Assembly (NCBI GenBank): GCA_021325235.1
Contig: JAJPHN010000051.1
Coordinates: 62,001 to 126,000, forward strand
Source of the DNA: Terriglobia bacterium
GTDB taxonomy: Bacteria; Acidobacteriota; Terriglobia; Bryobacterales; Bryobacteraceae
Length of the DNA: 64,000 bases
Direction of reading: 5' to 3'
The notes beneath the pieces are model-generated. The model was not told the origin of the DNA. It made no database searches and was given only the letters and a program-made list of their open reading frames with translations. Both the position numbers and the translations under genes were made by a program. Of the stretch, positions 27,163 through 36,331 are shown one piece after another; position 1 is the stretch's first letter; every line of letters begins with the position of its first letter.

Positions 27163-29391
27163 TTAGCGCAGGACGACTTTGGCGAGGCCGGCGTTTCCCG
27201 CACTGTCGTAAACACGAAAGACCAGCAAATGCTCGCCCGGGCTGAGTTTGCTGAAATGCACGCGGAAGCGTTCGCGCGGGGAGTCCGTGATCCCGTCCAC
27301 GGATTCGATGGGTTGCCAGGTGCCGGCATCGAGCGAGTACTCGCAGAGCCGGAGCGTGCTGGTCTTATCGGCGGCTTCGATTTCGACATCTGAGCGCTCA
27401 GCCCCGACGACGGTGACCACGGGCGGCGTATTGTCGATCACGACCGGCGTGCTGATCAGCTCGGTTTCGTGCGCGAATTCGGGGGCATTGGCAGGCGCAT
27501 CAGAAGCCACGACCCGGAAGAAATAGCGTCCGTCGGCGAAAACGTCGGGATCGAGCAGGAGCGTGTTTTCGAACATGTGGCTGCGAATGAGCTGCCAGCC
27601 GTTTTCATCTTCAGCGCGGAAATACAGCGTGTACACCAGCTTGTCGCCGTCGGGGTCATCCGCCTGCCAGGAGATCTGAGTCTGTGTGGTCTGCAGACGC
27701 GAAACGATCTGGCTGGCCGAATTGGAGGAACTGGCGGCGGGCGCTTCGCCGGTATCGGTGACCGTGATCGAATAAGCGCCTGTCGAGGACGAAGCGCCGG
27801 CGCTGTTGCTCTTATTCGCATTGGTGCCCACGACGGAGCTCACGGTGATGCTTCGCACTACCGGGGCGGAATTCTGGGCCAGATACGGAACCGCAATGGA
27901 ATCGATCTGCGCATTGGCTCCGGCGGCCCATTCAGCGCGAAATTGTATGAAGCGCGCCGGCGGGCTCGGAATCAGAGACCCGGCGGAATCGGTGAGCGGA
28001 CCCGACCAGGGGCTCCAGGTGCTATCAGGCCGTGCCGAATAGCCGGTGCGGGTGCGAAAGACAACACCGGAGCCCGCTCCGTGCCACTGAAAATGCCCCC
28101 AGCGGGCAACGCTGGAGGCGTCGTGGACCTGCGACTCGTAGCTAGCGGGAGCCGATCCTGCCGGGCCGAAGCGCAGCAGCCGGGCGGAGTTGCTGACCGC
28201 GGCGTAGAGGTCGGATCCAAGCTTCAGGAGCTGGGTGGTTTCGCCTGAGCCGGGTTCCGCGAGCAGGCTGATCCGGTTCTGGGCGTAGCGATAGATGCGG
28301 GCGTGATCGTCGGTGGAAAAGAGCAGGGCATCACCGTCGAGCAGGAGTGAATAGACGTTATCATCCTTCGAACTGCGGATGGTCTCCACCGAACCGTTGC
28401 TGCGAATCCGATAGATGGCTGATTTCTCGACCCCGCTGATTTCGGTAACGCCCGTGGCCGCTGCGGTGGAAGTCGTGGTGGTAGCAGCGGCAGGTTTGGT
28501 CTGTTCGGCGGGTTTAGCGGCCTGATCGCCCGCGTCGGCGGCATCGGCGGCGGCTGTGACGGTGATGACGGTGGGAGTGACGGCAACAGCCGTGGTTGCA
28601 GACTGCTGGGCCGTATTCGCCGCAGTTGAGCGGCTGGCGACCGCACCGCCCATCGCAGCGGCATAGAGCGTCCCATCCGGCGTAAGCACGATGGAGCGAA
28701 TTTCGGGGAGCGAGGAATCGTAGAGCACGGTCGCCTGTCCTGGCCGGGCGATATCGTACAGTAGTCCGTTCGGGTCGGTGCCGGCGTACAAATGCCCGTT
28801 GGCCGAGAGCGCCAAGGCGGTGACGTTGGATTGACCGGTTTCGTAATAGACCGTGGTGCTCGCTTTGCCGTCGTAGCGGTAGACACGGCCGGCGTCGCCG
28901 GTGCCGAGGTAGATCGATCCGTCCGGTGCGGCGGCAAGTGACCAGATGTATTTCGCTGTTGAATGCCAGACCTCCTCCGCACGGCCGTTTTCTATGCGAT
29001 ACAGACCGCCATTGGGGGATGTGGCGGCATAGAGCTGTCCCTGGGAAGTGGTGGCGAGCGCGAACACCTCGCTCTGCGAAGCGGACCAGATGAGCGAAGA
29101 CCTGCCGTCCGGGGTAATCCGGAAAACCTTGCCGCTGTGGCCCGTGGCGCCGTAAATCGAGCCGTCCGGGGCGGGGGCGATGCTCCAGATGGCGGGCTGA
29201 TTCAGAGAGGCTGCCCAGCGCACGGATGGTCCAGGCTCGAGGCGGCCGTTGGCATCGAGCGAAAGTCCGGTCAGGCGGCCCTTGAGCAGTTCGTTGAAAC
29301 CGCTCAACTCCCAGGCAGTACTGGTAGCGCCGTTTGCGGCTAAAGCAAATACGCAAACAGCCGATGAGAGGAGTAACGCGCGCGGATTCAT
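27163..29391 (-). CDS. Secreted beta-propeller protein with Ig-like C-terminal domains
   Basis: A 742-residue protein. The signal peptide is MNPRALLLSSAVCVFALAAN. Residues about 45-265 and 335-430 are repeated propeller blades of the form SIAPAPDGSIYGATGHSGKV, LYAATSPNGGLYRI and IYLGTGDAGRVYRYDG. Between them lies a low-complexity Ala/Thr/Pro insert (about 270-335). The C-terminal part has WQADDPDGDKLVYTLYFRAE and HLLVFRVYDSAGNAGLAKVV, which look like Ig/cadherin-like domains. The start is the ATG at 29391. It follows the S55 peptidase gene by 37 bases and should be cotranscribed with it. Function unknown; likely periplasmic or surface. Confidence 0.7.
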   Translation of the reverse strand: MNPRALLLSSAVCVFALAANGATSTAWELSGFNELLKGRLTGLSLDANGRLEPGPSVRWAASLNQPAIWSIAPAPDGSIYGATGHSGKVFRITPDGRSSLIWSASQSEVFALATTSQGQLYAATSPNGGLYRIENGRAEEVWHSTAKYIWSLAAAPDGSIYLGTGDAGRVYRYDGKASTTVYYETGQSNVTALALSANGHLYAGTDPNGLLYDIARPGQATVLYDSSLPEIRSIVLTPDGTLYAAAMGGAVASRSTAANTAQQSATTAVAVTPTVITVTAAADAADAGDQAAKPAEQTKPAAATTTTSTAAATGVTEISGVEKSAIYRIRSNGSVETIRSSKDDNVYSLLLDGDALLFSTDDHARIYRYAQNRISLLAEPGSGETTQLLKLGSDLYAAVSNSARLLRFGPAGSAPASYESQVHDASSVARWGHFQWHGAGSGVVFRTRTGYSARPDSTWSPWSGPLTDSAGSLIPSPPARFIQFRAEWAAGANAQIDSIAVPYLAQNSAPVVRSITVSSVVGTNANKSNSAGASSSTGAYSITVTDTGEAPAASSSNSASQIVSRLQTTQTQISWQADDPDGDKLVYTLYFRAEDENGWQLIRSHMFENTLLLDPDVFADGRYFFRVVASDAPANAPEFAHETELISTPVVIDNTPPVVTVVGAERSDVEIEAADKTSTLRLCEYSLDAGTWQPIESVDGITDSPRERFRVHFSKLSPGEHLLVFRVYDSAGNAGLAKVVLR

Positions 29392-29428
29392 GATGCGAAT
29401 CTCCGCGGCGCGGCAAGATGCGGGATCG

Positions 29429-31255
29429 TCATTCCTTAACCTCGACCTGGAGGGTTTTGGCTCCGGTAACAACGTAGCCGCGGGTGGGAATGGAGAGCTC
29501 GGCGAGCTGAGAGCCGCGGGTCATCGTCAGGGCGGCGTTTGTCGAGGCAGAACTGGAGGGGTCGGCCAAAACAAGCGCCACTGACGGTGGAGGGTCGCTG
29601 ATTTCGTCGGAGGGAGCGGGGCCGGAGATCGTAAAAGCGGGCTGCTGGCGCCAGATGCGGATGTAGAGGGCGTCGTTATCGCGAAAAGCGTTGATGGTGC
29701 GAATCAGATCGAGGGAGGTGGGCAGCGAGGACTGATTGAGACCGGCAAACTCCGGGAAGTTGAGCGTGTTACCGTCGCTGATGGTCAGGTTCAGGGGACC
29801 GAGAGAGGCGCCCTTGGGGATGGTCCAGCTGATCGAACGCGTAATCCGCAGGCCGTTTTCGCCTTCGAGCACGGCGGTGATGCGGAGCGGCTCGCCCGGG
29901 CGTATGTCGTGGGTCGAGGTCCAGGCCTGAGCGAGGCGCAACTGGCGTTTCGATTCGCTGGCTTCGATTCGGTAGATGATTTTGCGGGGCTGGATGTCTC
30001 GAAATCCGGCGCCCAGCACGAAGCCCAGCGGGACAACGGCGTCCGCGGCAGCCTGTTGCAGCAGGTTGCTGTCGCTGATAAAGGTGTCGCGGATCTCGAG
30101 GGGCGGCAGCGTGCCGGCCCACTCGATATGGCCGGAAAGGCGGAGGGTACCGCGGCCGAGGGATCGTTCGGTCGCATCGAGAACCGAAAAGAGGGCGGTT
30201 TGCGTAATGAAAGGAGTGAGGAAGCGGTCGTTGACAACCTGGAAATGGTAATCGTGAGTCCCGGTGGCGCTCGAGACGAGGTCGATTTCCATAGGCACGG
30301 TGTGGGCGGGGCGTCCGATTTCACCGGCGATGGCGGTAGCGCGGTCGCTGACGATGGTACCGATCCAGTTGCGGGGCGTGGAGAGCTTGAACGACGTATT
30401 CAGATTTGGAATGAGCGCGATCACATCGGATTGGGCGAAGGGCATTTCGGTGGTGCCGCTGTCGAGGAAACGATGGCCAAAGGCATAGACACGGTTGCCA
30501 TCCACGTACGTGACCGTTCCGTCGGCAGCGATATTCATATCGCCGGTGAGCAGGCCCACGCTGATCATGGAACCGGGCTGCAGGGTTGGGACGGGCGCGG
30601 GTGGGGCGGCGGCGGAGGCGCTAGGGGAGAAGCCCTGCATGGCTTCGAGGCCGAGGGCACGAAATTGCTCGGCGAACGTCTGAAGGGTAGCCGGGGTGAA
30701 GCCGGAAAGCGCAACCGGTGTCAGCATATGGTGGAGATTGCCGAAAGGAGTGGAAACGGCGGAATCGGTTGGGACGGCAGATTTGCGGAAAAATGCCCAG
30801 TTCGTGAAGGACTGCGGTTCAGGATCGGGCGGCCTGGGTTCGGGAGTAAGGCTGGCGCCGTGGATCATCTCTTCAATGGGCTGGATTCCGGCGATTGGTT
30901 CTTTCGAAAAGGGAAAACCCAGGGCAACCGCACCGAGGAGCTTGCCGTCGATGTAGACCGGGCTGCCGCTCATGCCTTGCAGGATGCCGGTCTGGGCCAA
31001 GGGACCGCCGCTCAGCCGGGCCAGAACGATGACCTGTTTGGGGCCGGTGTTACGCAGTACGCCGAGGATTTCGACCTGAAATTCTTCGATACGATTGCCG
31101 GAAAAGATTGTGCGTCCAATACCATGCAGGCCGGGACGGACGTCATTTAGGGGAAAAAAATTCTGGGCGGAAGCGAATGGCGGCAGGACAAAGAAAAGAA
31201 GGGCCGGGAGGAGACGCCCCAGACTCGGATAATATGCAAGACGAGATTGTGACAA
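29429..31255 (-). CDS. SpoIVB-type (S55) serine peptidase-like protein
   Basis: About 608 residues from a TTG start at 31255. The leader LGRLLPALLFFVLPPFASAQ is a signal peptide. DVRPGLHGIGRTIFSG and ILQGMSGSPVYIDGKLLGAV give the S55 signature, with Ser in GMSGSP as the likely nucleophile. VYAFGHRFLDSG, with a GH motif resembling the SpoIVB His, comes about 200 residues later, so the Ser-His order differs from B. subtilis SpoIVB. The C-terminal 250 residues are beta-rich and unassigned. The frame continues upstream to 31930 but that part runs under exosortase; ATG 31399 is a possible alternative start that would overlap the exosortase leader region. Confidence 0.75.
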   Translation of the reverse strand: MSQSRLAYYPSLGRLLPALLFFVLPPFASAQNFFPLNDVRPGLHGIGRTIFSGNRIEEFQVEILGVLRNTGPKQVIVLARLSGGPLAQTGILQGMSGSPVYIDGKLLGAVALGFPFSKEPIAGIQPIEEMIHGASLTPEPRPPDPEPQSFTNWAFFRKSAVPTDSAVSTPFGNLHHMLTPVALSGFTPATLQTFAEQFRALGLEAMQGFSPSASAAAPPAPVPTLQPGSMISVGLLTGDMNIAADGTVTYVDGNRVYAFGHRFLDSGTTEMPFAQSDVIALIPNLNTSFKLSTPRNWIGTIVSDRATAIAGEIGRPAHTVPMEIDLVSSATGTHDYHFQVVNDRFLTPFITQTALFSVLDATERSLGRGTLRLSGHIEWAGTLPPLEIRDTFISDSNLLQQAAADAVVPLGFVLGAGFRDIQPRKIIYRIEASESKRQLRLAQAWTSTHDIRPGEPLRITAVLEGENGLRITRSISWTIPKGASLGPLNLTISDGNTLNFPEFAGLNQSSLPTSLDLIRTINAFRDNDALYIRIWRQQPAFTISGPAPSDEISDPPPSVALVLADPSSSASTNAALTMTRGSQLAELSIPTRGYVVTGAKTLQVEVKE

Positions 31256-31444
31256 GTGAGCGGGAGCTCTCCCGGAAAATTCTATGCTAAACCGCGCGCC
31301 CGCCAGGAGTGCGAACGAGTACCGGTACAGTTGCGCTGAGAGTTTGTGGCTCAGCGAGTTACGAAGTATCAAAATGGCCAGTAGCGAAGCCTTTTGCATG
31401 GGACAGGCCGGTACGGAAATGAGGCGAGGAGAGTGAGTGGAGCG

Positions 31445-32332
31445 ATGGTCGACGCAGCGGCTGCGGAACAGGTAAGCGCGAAGCCGCAGCCGTCTGAAGT
31501 GCGGTGGGCGCCGGTTGCCTGGTTTGGCGCACTGCTCTTGCTGTGTTACGCGCCGATTCTGTACCGGATGGGCGTGCAATGGGCAACCGACGAGAACATG
31601 GGGCATGGCTTTTTTGTGCCGGTGATCGCCGGGTTTATTGCCTGGCAGCGGCGGCACATTCTGGCCGCCATTCCGCGCAAACCCAATGCCTGGGGCCTGG
31701 TTCTTGTCATTTTCGCGGCTTTTGAGGCGGTCGCAGGTACGCTGGGAGCCGAGCTTTTCACGGCGCGCATGGCATTTGTGATTGCGCTGGTCGGGACGAT
31801 ACTGTACCTGGGAGGAACGCGCTGGGTGCGTGCGCTGGCCTTTCCGTTGCTGCTGCTGCCGTTCATGGTGCCGATTCCGGCGATCATCTATGCGCAGCTC
31901 ACGCTCAAGCTGCAGATGCTGGCCAGCCATCTCGGCGAGTTGATGATCAGCGCGGTCGGTATTCCGGTTTTGCGTCAGGGCAACACGCTGGTATTACCGA
32001 GCCAGACGCTCGACATCGCCGAGGCGTGCAGCGGGATTCGCTCTCTGATGTCGCTGGCATTTCTCTCGCTGGTGTATGCCTACTTCGCCGATAAGCGGGT
32101 CTGGATGCGCTGGGCGCTGCTCGGTGTAACGATCCCGATCGCCATCGGCGCAAACGGTGTGCGCGTCGCGGTGACGGGAATGCTTTCGCAGGTGAATACG
32201 GAACTCGCCCAGGGTGCCTATCACGAAGCGGAGGGCTATATCGTCTTCGTGGTGGCTATGATTGCGCTGATTGTCACGCACCGCGTGATCAGCCTGATTG
32301 CGAAAGGAAAGAAAAAGGCGGTGCAGGCGTGA
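31445..32332 (+). CDS. Exosortase
   Basis: A 295-residue protein with about eight membrane helices. Motifs of the exosortase family are present: ENMGHGFFVPVIAGFIAW near the start, DIAEACSGIRSLMSL carrying the catalytic Cys, GANGVRVAVTG carrying the conserved Arg, and GAYHEAEGYIVF carrying the conserved His. Exosortases cut PEP-CTERM proteins and attach them to the cell surface. The ATG at 31445 is preferred; GTG 31433 is also possible. Its stop and the next start overlap as GTGA, tying it to EpsI. PEP-CTERM substrates lie at 11371-12222 and at the right window edge, not next door. Confidence 0.92.
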   Translation: MVDAAAAEQVSAKPQPSEVRWAPVAWFGALLLLCYAPILYRMGVQWATDENMGHGFFVPVIAGFIAWQRRHILAAIPRKPNAWGLVLVIFAAFEAVAGTLGAELFTARMAFVIALVGTILYLGGTRWVRALAFPLLLLPFMVPIPAIIYAQLTLKLQMLASHLGELMISAVGIPVLRQGNTLVLPSQTLDIAEACSGIRSLMSLAFLSLVYAYFADKRVWMRWALLGVTIPIAIGANGVRVAVTGMLSQVNTELAQGAYHEAEGYIVFVVAMIALIVTHRVISLIAKGKKKAVQA

Positions 32333-32982
32333 AAGATTTCTGGCGATCGAAAAGTGTACGCATTCTGAGCGTGGTACTGCTCGCGCAGGCGTCTCTCTTT
32401 TACGGATTTTCGCGGCCCGAGACGATTCCGACGCACAAGCCGCTCGCGCTTTTTTCCATTCCGAGTCCGGACTGGCGCGTTTCGCAGGAACTGGAAGTGG
32501 ATAAAGAGTCGCTGGCGGTTCTCAAAGCGGACGATATTCTTTCGCGCGCCTATGTCGATACGCGCACGGGCAATCTGGCGACTCTGTTTGTGGCATATTT
32601 CTCGACGCAGCGGACAGGCAAGGCTCCGCATTCCCCGAAAAATTGTCTGCCCGGAGCAGGCTGGATTTCGACCAAGTCGGGCACGCTCACGATTCCGATA
32701 AAGGGACAGCAGCCGATCGATGTGAACGAATACGTCATCGCGCGCGGGGACAACGAGAGCGTGGTGCTGTATTGGTATCAGGCACATAACCGGGTGATCG
32801 CGAGCGAGTATACGGCCAAGATTTATACGGTCACGGATTCGATCCGTTATAACCGGAGCGATACCGCACTGGTGCGGGTGGTGGTGGGCGTCAGCAACGG
32901 CGACCGGCAGAAGGCAATCGATACCGCCGTTTCGTTCGTACAGTCCTTCTTCGAGCCGTTGAAAGAGTATCTGCCGGCCTGA
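32329..32982 (+). CDS. epsI: Exosortase-associated protein EpsI
   Basis: A 217-residue protein with one N-terminal membrane helix (ILSVVLLAQASLFYGF) and an EpsI domain outside. The diagnostic motif HSPKNCLPGAGW is at about residues 103-114, followed by alternating strands (SVVLYWYQAHNR, SDTALVRVVVGV). In many proteobacteria EpsI is fused to exosortase; here it is separate but begins inside the exosortase stop (GTGA). It is thought to be needed for exopolysaccharide export and PEP-CTERM anchoring. A G-C-rich hairpin lies 60 bases downstream. Confidence 0.92.
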   Translation: MKDFWRSKSVRILSVVLLAQASLFYGFSRPETIPTHKPLALFSIPSPDWRVSQELEVDKESLAVLKADDILSRAYVDTRTGNLATLFVAYFSTQRTGKAPHSPKNCLPGAGWISTKSGTLTIPIKGQQPIDVNEYVIARGDNESVVLYWYQAHNRVIASEYTAKIYTVTDSIRYNRSDTALVRVVVGVSNGDRQKAIDTAVSFVQSFFEPLKEYLPA

Positions 32983-33042
32983 GAATCGCGGCGTTTGCAA
33001 GCCCCAGCATTTCGGCTGTGCCGAGCCGCACTTGTGTGTCGT

Positions 33043-33072
33043 GCGCGGCCAATACACCCTCTTGGCCCGCGC
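33043..33072. terminator. Hairpin between epsI and the ComEA-like gene
   Basis: GCGCGGCCAA (33043-33052) pairs with TTGGCCCGCGC (33062-33072) with one bulged base and a nine-base loop. It sits between convergent genes. There is no clear U-tract, so its strength is uncertain. Confidence 0.5.
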
Positions 33073-33093
33073 TACACGTTTGAATCCATCGAC

Positions 33094-33675
33094 TTAGTGC
33101 TTAGCGGGACGGTAGCCGGCGGCTTTGGCATCAGCTTCCGTCATGTACTTGCCCTGCTTGGTTTTGCCGTACCACTTGTCGCCGGGTTCATGGTAGACCT
33201 TCGTTTCGGTGTTGACCCAGACCATGCCAGGACCCCCGCCAGGAGCGGCGGTGGCGGCGGGCGTAGGCGCAGTATGCTTCGCGGATGATTTCGCAGTGCT
33301 GGCCGGTGCGGAAGGAGCGGCGGCGGGGGCAGATGAGGCGGCTGCAGCCGGGGCTGCGCCGACCGTCACGTTCGGCGAAATCTTCTTGATCTGAGCCGCG
33401 GAAATGCCTGCTTTCGAAAGATCATTCACGGAAGAGTAGGGCCGGCCGGCGATGATCTTCTTGGCGGTGGCGGTGCCAATCCCGGGAACCGATTCGAGCT
33501 GCGATTCGGTGGCGCTGTTCAGATCGACGGGGCTCGCGGGCGCTGCTTTGGCGTTTGCGCTCTTATCCGATTTCGATTTTTTGGCCGAACCGGTGGCCGT
33601 TTGCGGCAGGGCGGGTGCGGCAAAAACCGCCAGACCGATGGTGCAGGCAAGAACTCGCAGAAGATGTTTGCACAT
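33094..33675 (-). CDS. Secreted helix-hairpin-helix (ComEA-like) protein
   Basis: A 193-residue protein with a signal peptide ([20 protein letters not shown]). Residues about 50-100 form a ComEA-type DNA-binding helix-hairpin-helix: [20 protein letters not shown], then [20 protein letters not shown]. An Ala/Pro/Ser-rich linker (about 105-145) follows. The C-terminal 40 residues ([20 protein letters not shown], then [20 protein letters not shown]) match the small domain often found at the end of such acidobacterial proteins. DNA binding at the cell surface is inferred from the fold. Confidence 0.8.
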   Translation of the reverse strand: MCKHLLRVLACTIGLAVFAAPALPQTATGSAKKSKSDKSANAKAAPASPVDLNSATESQLESVPGIGTATAKKIIAGRPYSSVNDLSKAGISAAQIKKISPNVTVGAAPAAAASSAPAAAPSAPASTAKSSAKHTAPTPAATAAPGGGPGMVWVNTETKVYHEPGDKWYGKTKQGKYMTEADAKAAGYRPAKH

Positions 33676-33728
33676 AATCTCGAAAAGCATACACCATTGC
33701 GAGGCCCTGGGGAAAGGACCGCGAGTAC

Positions 33729-34754
33729 TTATCGCGCCGGCGGCGTGTAGTACGTGTAGCTGTAGGTCCAGCTGGCCGATTCGCCCGGCTGGATGCTGAA
33801 ATCGAGAAACGGCTCGAGCGCCAGCACCGTGCGGATGGACCAAAGATGCAGGCGGGCGAGCGGCTGATCGCAGGTCACGTGAAACGCGGCGCCGGCTTCA
33901 CGATTTTCCACACGGAAGTCGTAGCTCGCTGGAGAGTGCGCAAAGCCGGTGAATTCGACTGCTACCGTATCGCGCCCGGCGAGGGCTCGTTCATAGGTGA
34001 ATTCGCGTCCGCGCAGGACCGCCAGGGCCGGCTTTTCTTTCACGTCTGCATCGAAGGGCAGCGTGACCACGTCCTGTGGGCCGACCGGCTGACTGTCAGG
34101 AACGAAGAAGTTGTGGTTGTAGACACTGGTAGCGATGGCGCGCCGACCCGTGTTCTCGAGCTTGTGTTCCATCTGCATCTCCGGCTTTTCGCCGACGAGC
34201 CGCAAGGTCTTGGTGTAGCGATAGGCATAGCCCGTTGCCGGATCGGAAACCGTCTGCGTGAACACGATGGAATCGGGATGGGTGGCGACGGTCCACTTAC
34301 CGGAATCGACGAGCTCGTAAGGCCGGTAGGGAGAATAGTCTTTGTCATCGGGACGCCGCAGCACACCCACGCCGATCTTGATGAACGTTCTGCCTGGTTT
34401 GGCATCGTCGAAGCCGAGCGCTTTGTCGTGCGTTGTAAATTCTTCGACGGGTCCGGTAATGGCGCTGGCCGGACCGGCCACAATATCGCTGCCATCGAAG
34501 ACGAAGTCGATCACGTGCGGGTCGGTCTTGGTGAACCAGGGGCCGTAGTAGTGATGGGTCGCTTGGGTGAGCGAGGCGATCACGCCAGACCAGTCGAAGC
34601 GTGTGCCGCGATAGAAGCCCGACTGCACGTCGGGCAGGTAGATGACGGCGTGCAGGGCGCCATTGGAGATTTCAGCGCGCGGGGCCTGCGCGGCGGCGTA
34701 CGTGGCGAGCGAAAGGGTCATCAGCAGTAGATGATAGCGTCGAGGAAAGGTCAT
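33729..34754 (-). CDS. Exported aldose-epimerase-like protein
   Basis: A 341-residue protein. A signal peptide spans residues 1-22 ([16 protein letters not shown]). The remainder has the long beta-sandwich pattern of galactose-mutarotase-like proteins: [17 protein letters not shown], then [20 protein letters not shown] with NHNFF, and [20 protein letters not shown]. The catalytic His/Glu pair of true mutarotases cannot be assigned with confidence. Its ATG lies two bases from the ATG of the divergent PQQ-like gene, and no ribosome site is visible in front of it. Confidence 0.6.
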   Translation of the reverse strand: MTFPRRYHLLLMTLSLATYAAAQAPRAEISNGALHAVIYLPDVQSGFYRGTRFDWSGVIASLTQATHHYYGPWFTKTDPHVIDFVFDGSDIVAGPASAITGPVEEFTTHDKALGFDDAKPGRTFIKIGVGVLRRPDDKDYSPYRPYELVDSGKWTVATHPDSIVFTQTVSDPATGYAYRYTKTLRLVGEKPEMQMEHKLENTGRRAIATSVYNHNFFVPDSQPVGPQDVVTLPFDADVKEKPALAVLRGREFTYERALAGRDTVAVEFTGFAHSPASYDFRVENREAGAAFHVTCDQPLARLHLWSIRTVLALEPFLDFSIQPGESASWTYSYTYYTPPAR

Positions 34755-34756
34755 TG

Positions 34757-36331
34757 ATGAAATTACGAGCTTATATCGGGCTTGCTCTGGCGGCCATGCT
34801 GGCCGGCGGGCTCGACGCCGAATGGCCGACGTTCGGACATGATTCCGAGCGCTCGAACTGGGCGCCCGAAGAGACGAAAATCACGCCCGAGACGGTGAAA
34901 ACTTTTGAGCTGAAATGGTCGGTGCAACTGGACAATGCCGCGCTCGCGCTGAATGCGCTGACGGCTCCGGTGGTGGCGCGCGATGTCGTCACCGAGCAGG
35001 GCATCAAGACACTTGTTTATACGGCCGGCAGCTCCAATCATCTGTTTGCGATTGATGCAGCGACCGGCAAAGTTGTCTGGACGCGCACGTTTCAGAGCTA
35101 CGTGACCGCGAAAGAAGCGCCGTTTTTTCTATGCCCGAACGCGCTGAATGCGACGCCCGTGGTGGACCGGCAGCAGAATCTGATTTTCGCGCTGGCGCTT
35201 GATGGCCGCTTGTTCGGGCTCGATCTTGGCACGGGCAGCATTCGTTTCGGCCCGTATGCGTTCGTGCCGCCGCTGGCGAAAGCCTGGAGCCTGAACCTGA
35301 ATAACGGCTATATTTACACGACCACTTCGCAGGGCTGCGGCGGCGATCGGCCGGGGATTTATTCGATGAGCGTGAGCGATCCGGCGCATCATGTCAGCTA
35401 CGAGATGCTGGCGCAGTATGGCACGGGCGCAGGGATGTGGTCGCGCGGAGGGACGGCGATCGGGCGGAACGGGTTGATTTATGCGAGCACAGGCGACGGA
35501 AAACTCGATCCGCCGAACGGGAATTTCGGCAGCAGCTATCTGGCGGCGCGCGCACCGGATCTGACCATTGCCGATTACTACAGTCCCTTGAACTGGGACG
35601 AGGTCAACAAGCGCGATCTCGATTTGCCGGCGGGTGGGCTGGCGTGGTTTGGGTATCGGAACTGGCATCTGATTGTGGGCGGCGGAAAAGAATCGGTCGT
35701 GTATCTGCTCGATGCGGATGCGCTGGGCGATAAGGATCATCAGACGCCGCTGTACGTCTCCGAGCAGATCGGCAATGAAGGAAAAGAGCTTCAGGAGAAG
35801 GGCATCTGGGGCTCGCCCGCCGTATGGAAGGATGAGCGCGGCGAACCGTGGATTTACGTGCCGGTGTGGGGCGCGCCGGCGAAGCGAATTGGCAAACAGG
35901 TGGCGCGCAACGGCGATGCGCCGCATGGCTCGATCATGGCGTTTCGCGTGGAACTGGATGCGGCGCGAAGGCCATGCCTGCGGCTCGCGTGGATTTCTCC
36001 GGATGTGAATCTGCCGGATGCGCCTGCGATTGCGAATGGAGTCGTGTTTGTGGTGGCGACAGGTGAAAATCCGCGCCAGACCAGAACGGAGGGAATGCCG
36101 AAGGTGAACGTAACGGGGGACTGGCGGGACACTCTGCTGACCACAGAAGAGCGCGAGGGGGGCACGCATGCGGCGGTGCTGATGGCGCTCGATGCAAAAA
36201 CCGGAAAGCTGTTGTTTGAAAGCGGAACTGCGATGAAGAGCTGGAATCATTTTGGTGGACTCGCGATTGACGACGGCAAGGTGTATGCGGTCGATCATGC
36301 ATCGAATCTGTACTGCTTTGGAGCAAAGTGA
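34757..36331 (+). CDS. PQQ-like beta-propeller protein
   Basis: A 524-residue exported protein. The leader is AYIGLALAAMLAGGLDA. The body is an eight-bladed PQQ-type propeller: WPTFGHDSERSNW is the typical opening, followed by blade motifs such as LFAIDAATGKVVWTRTFQ, LFGLDLGTGSIRFGP and LMALDAKTGKLLFES. Dehydrogenase active-site features cannot be confirmed, so it may be a structural or binding propeller rather than an alcohol dehydrogenase. GAGGAAAGG lies seven bases before ATG 34757. Its stop overlaps the HipA-like start (GTGA 36328-36331). Confidence 0.75.
   Translation: MKLRAYIGLALAAMLAGGLDAEWPTFGHDSERSNWAPEETKITPETVKTFELKWSVQLDNAALALNALTAPVVARDVVTEQGIKTLVYTAGSSNHLFAIDAATGKVVWTRTFQSYVTAKEAPFFLCPNALNATPVVDRQQNLIFALALDGRLFGLDLGTGSIRFGPYAFVPPLAKAWSLNLNNGYIYTTTSQGCGGDRPGIYSMSVSDPAHHVSYEMLAQYGTGAGMWSRGGTAIGRNGLIYASTGDGKLDPPNGNFGSSYLAARAPDLTIADYYSPLNWDEVNKRDLDLPAGGLAWFGYRNWHLIVGGGKESVVYLLDADALGDKDHQTPLYVSEQIGNEGKELQEKGIWGSPAVWKDERGEPWIYVPVWGAPAKRIGKQVARNGDAPHGSIMAFRVELDAARRPCLRLAWISPDVNLPDAPAIANGVVFVVATGENPRQTRTEGMPKVNVTGDWRDTLLTTEEREGGTHAAVLMALDAKTGKLLFESGTAMKSWNHFGGLAIDDGKVYAVDHASNLYCFGAK

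Noticed and set aside
29392-29472. Longer N-terminus of the beta-propeller protein
   Set aside because: It would overlap the S55 gene end and has no signal peptide; ATG 29391 gives a proper one.
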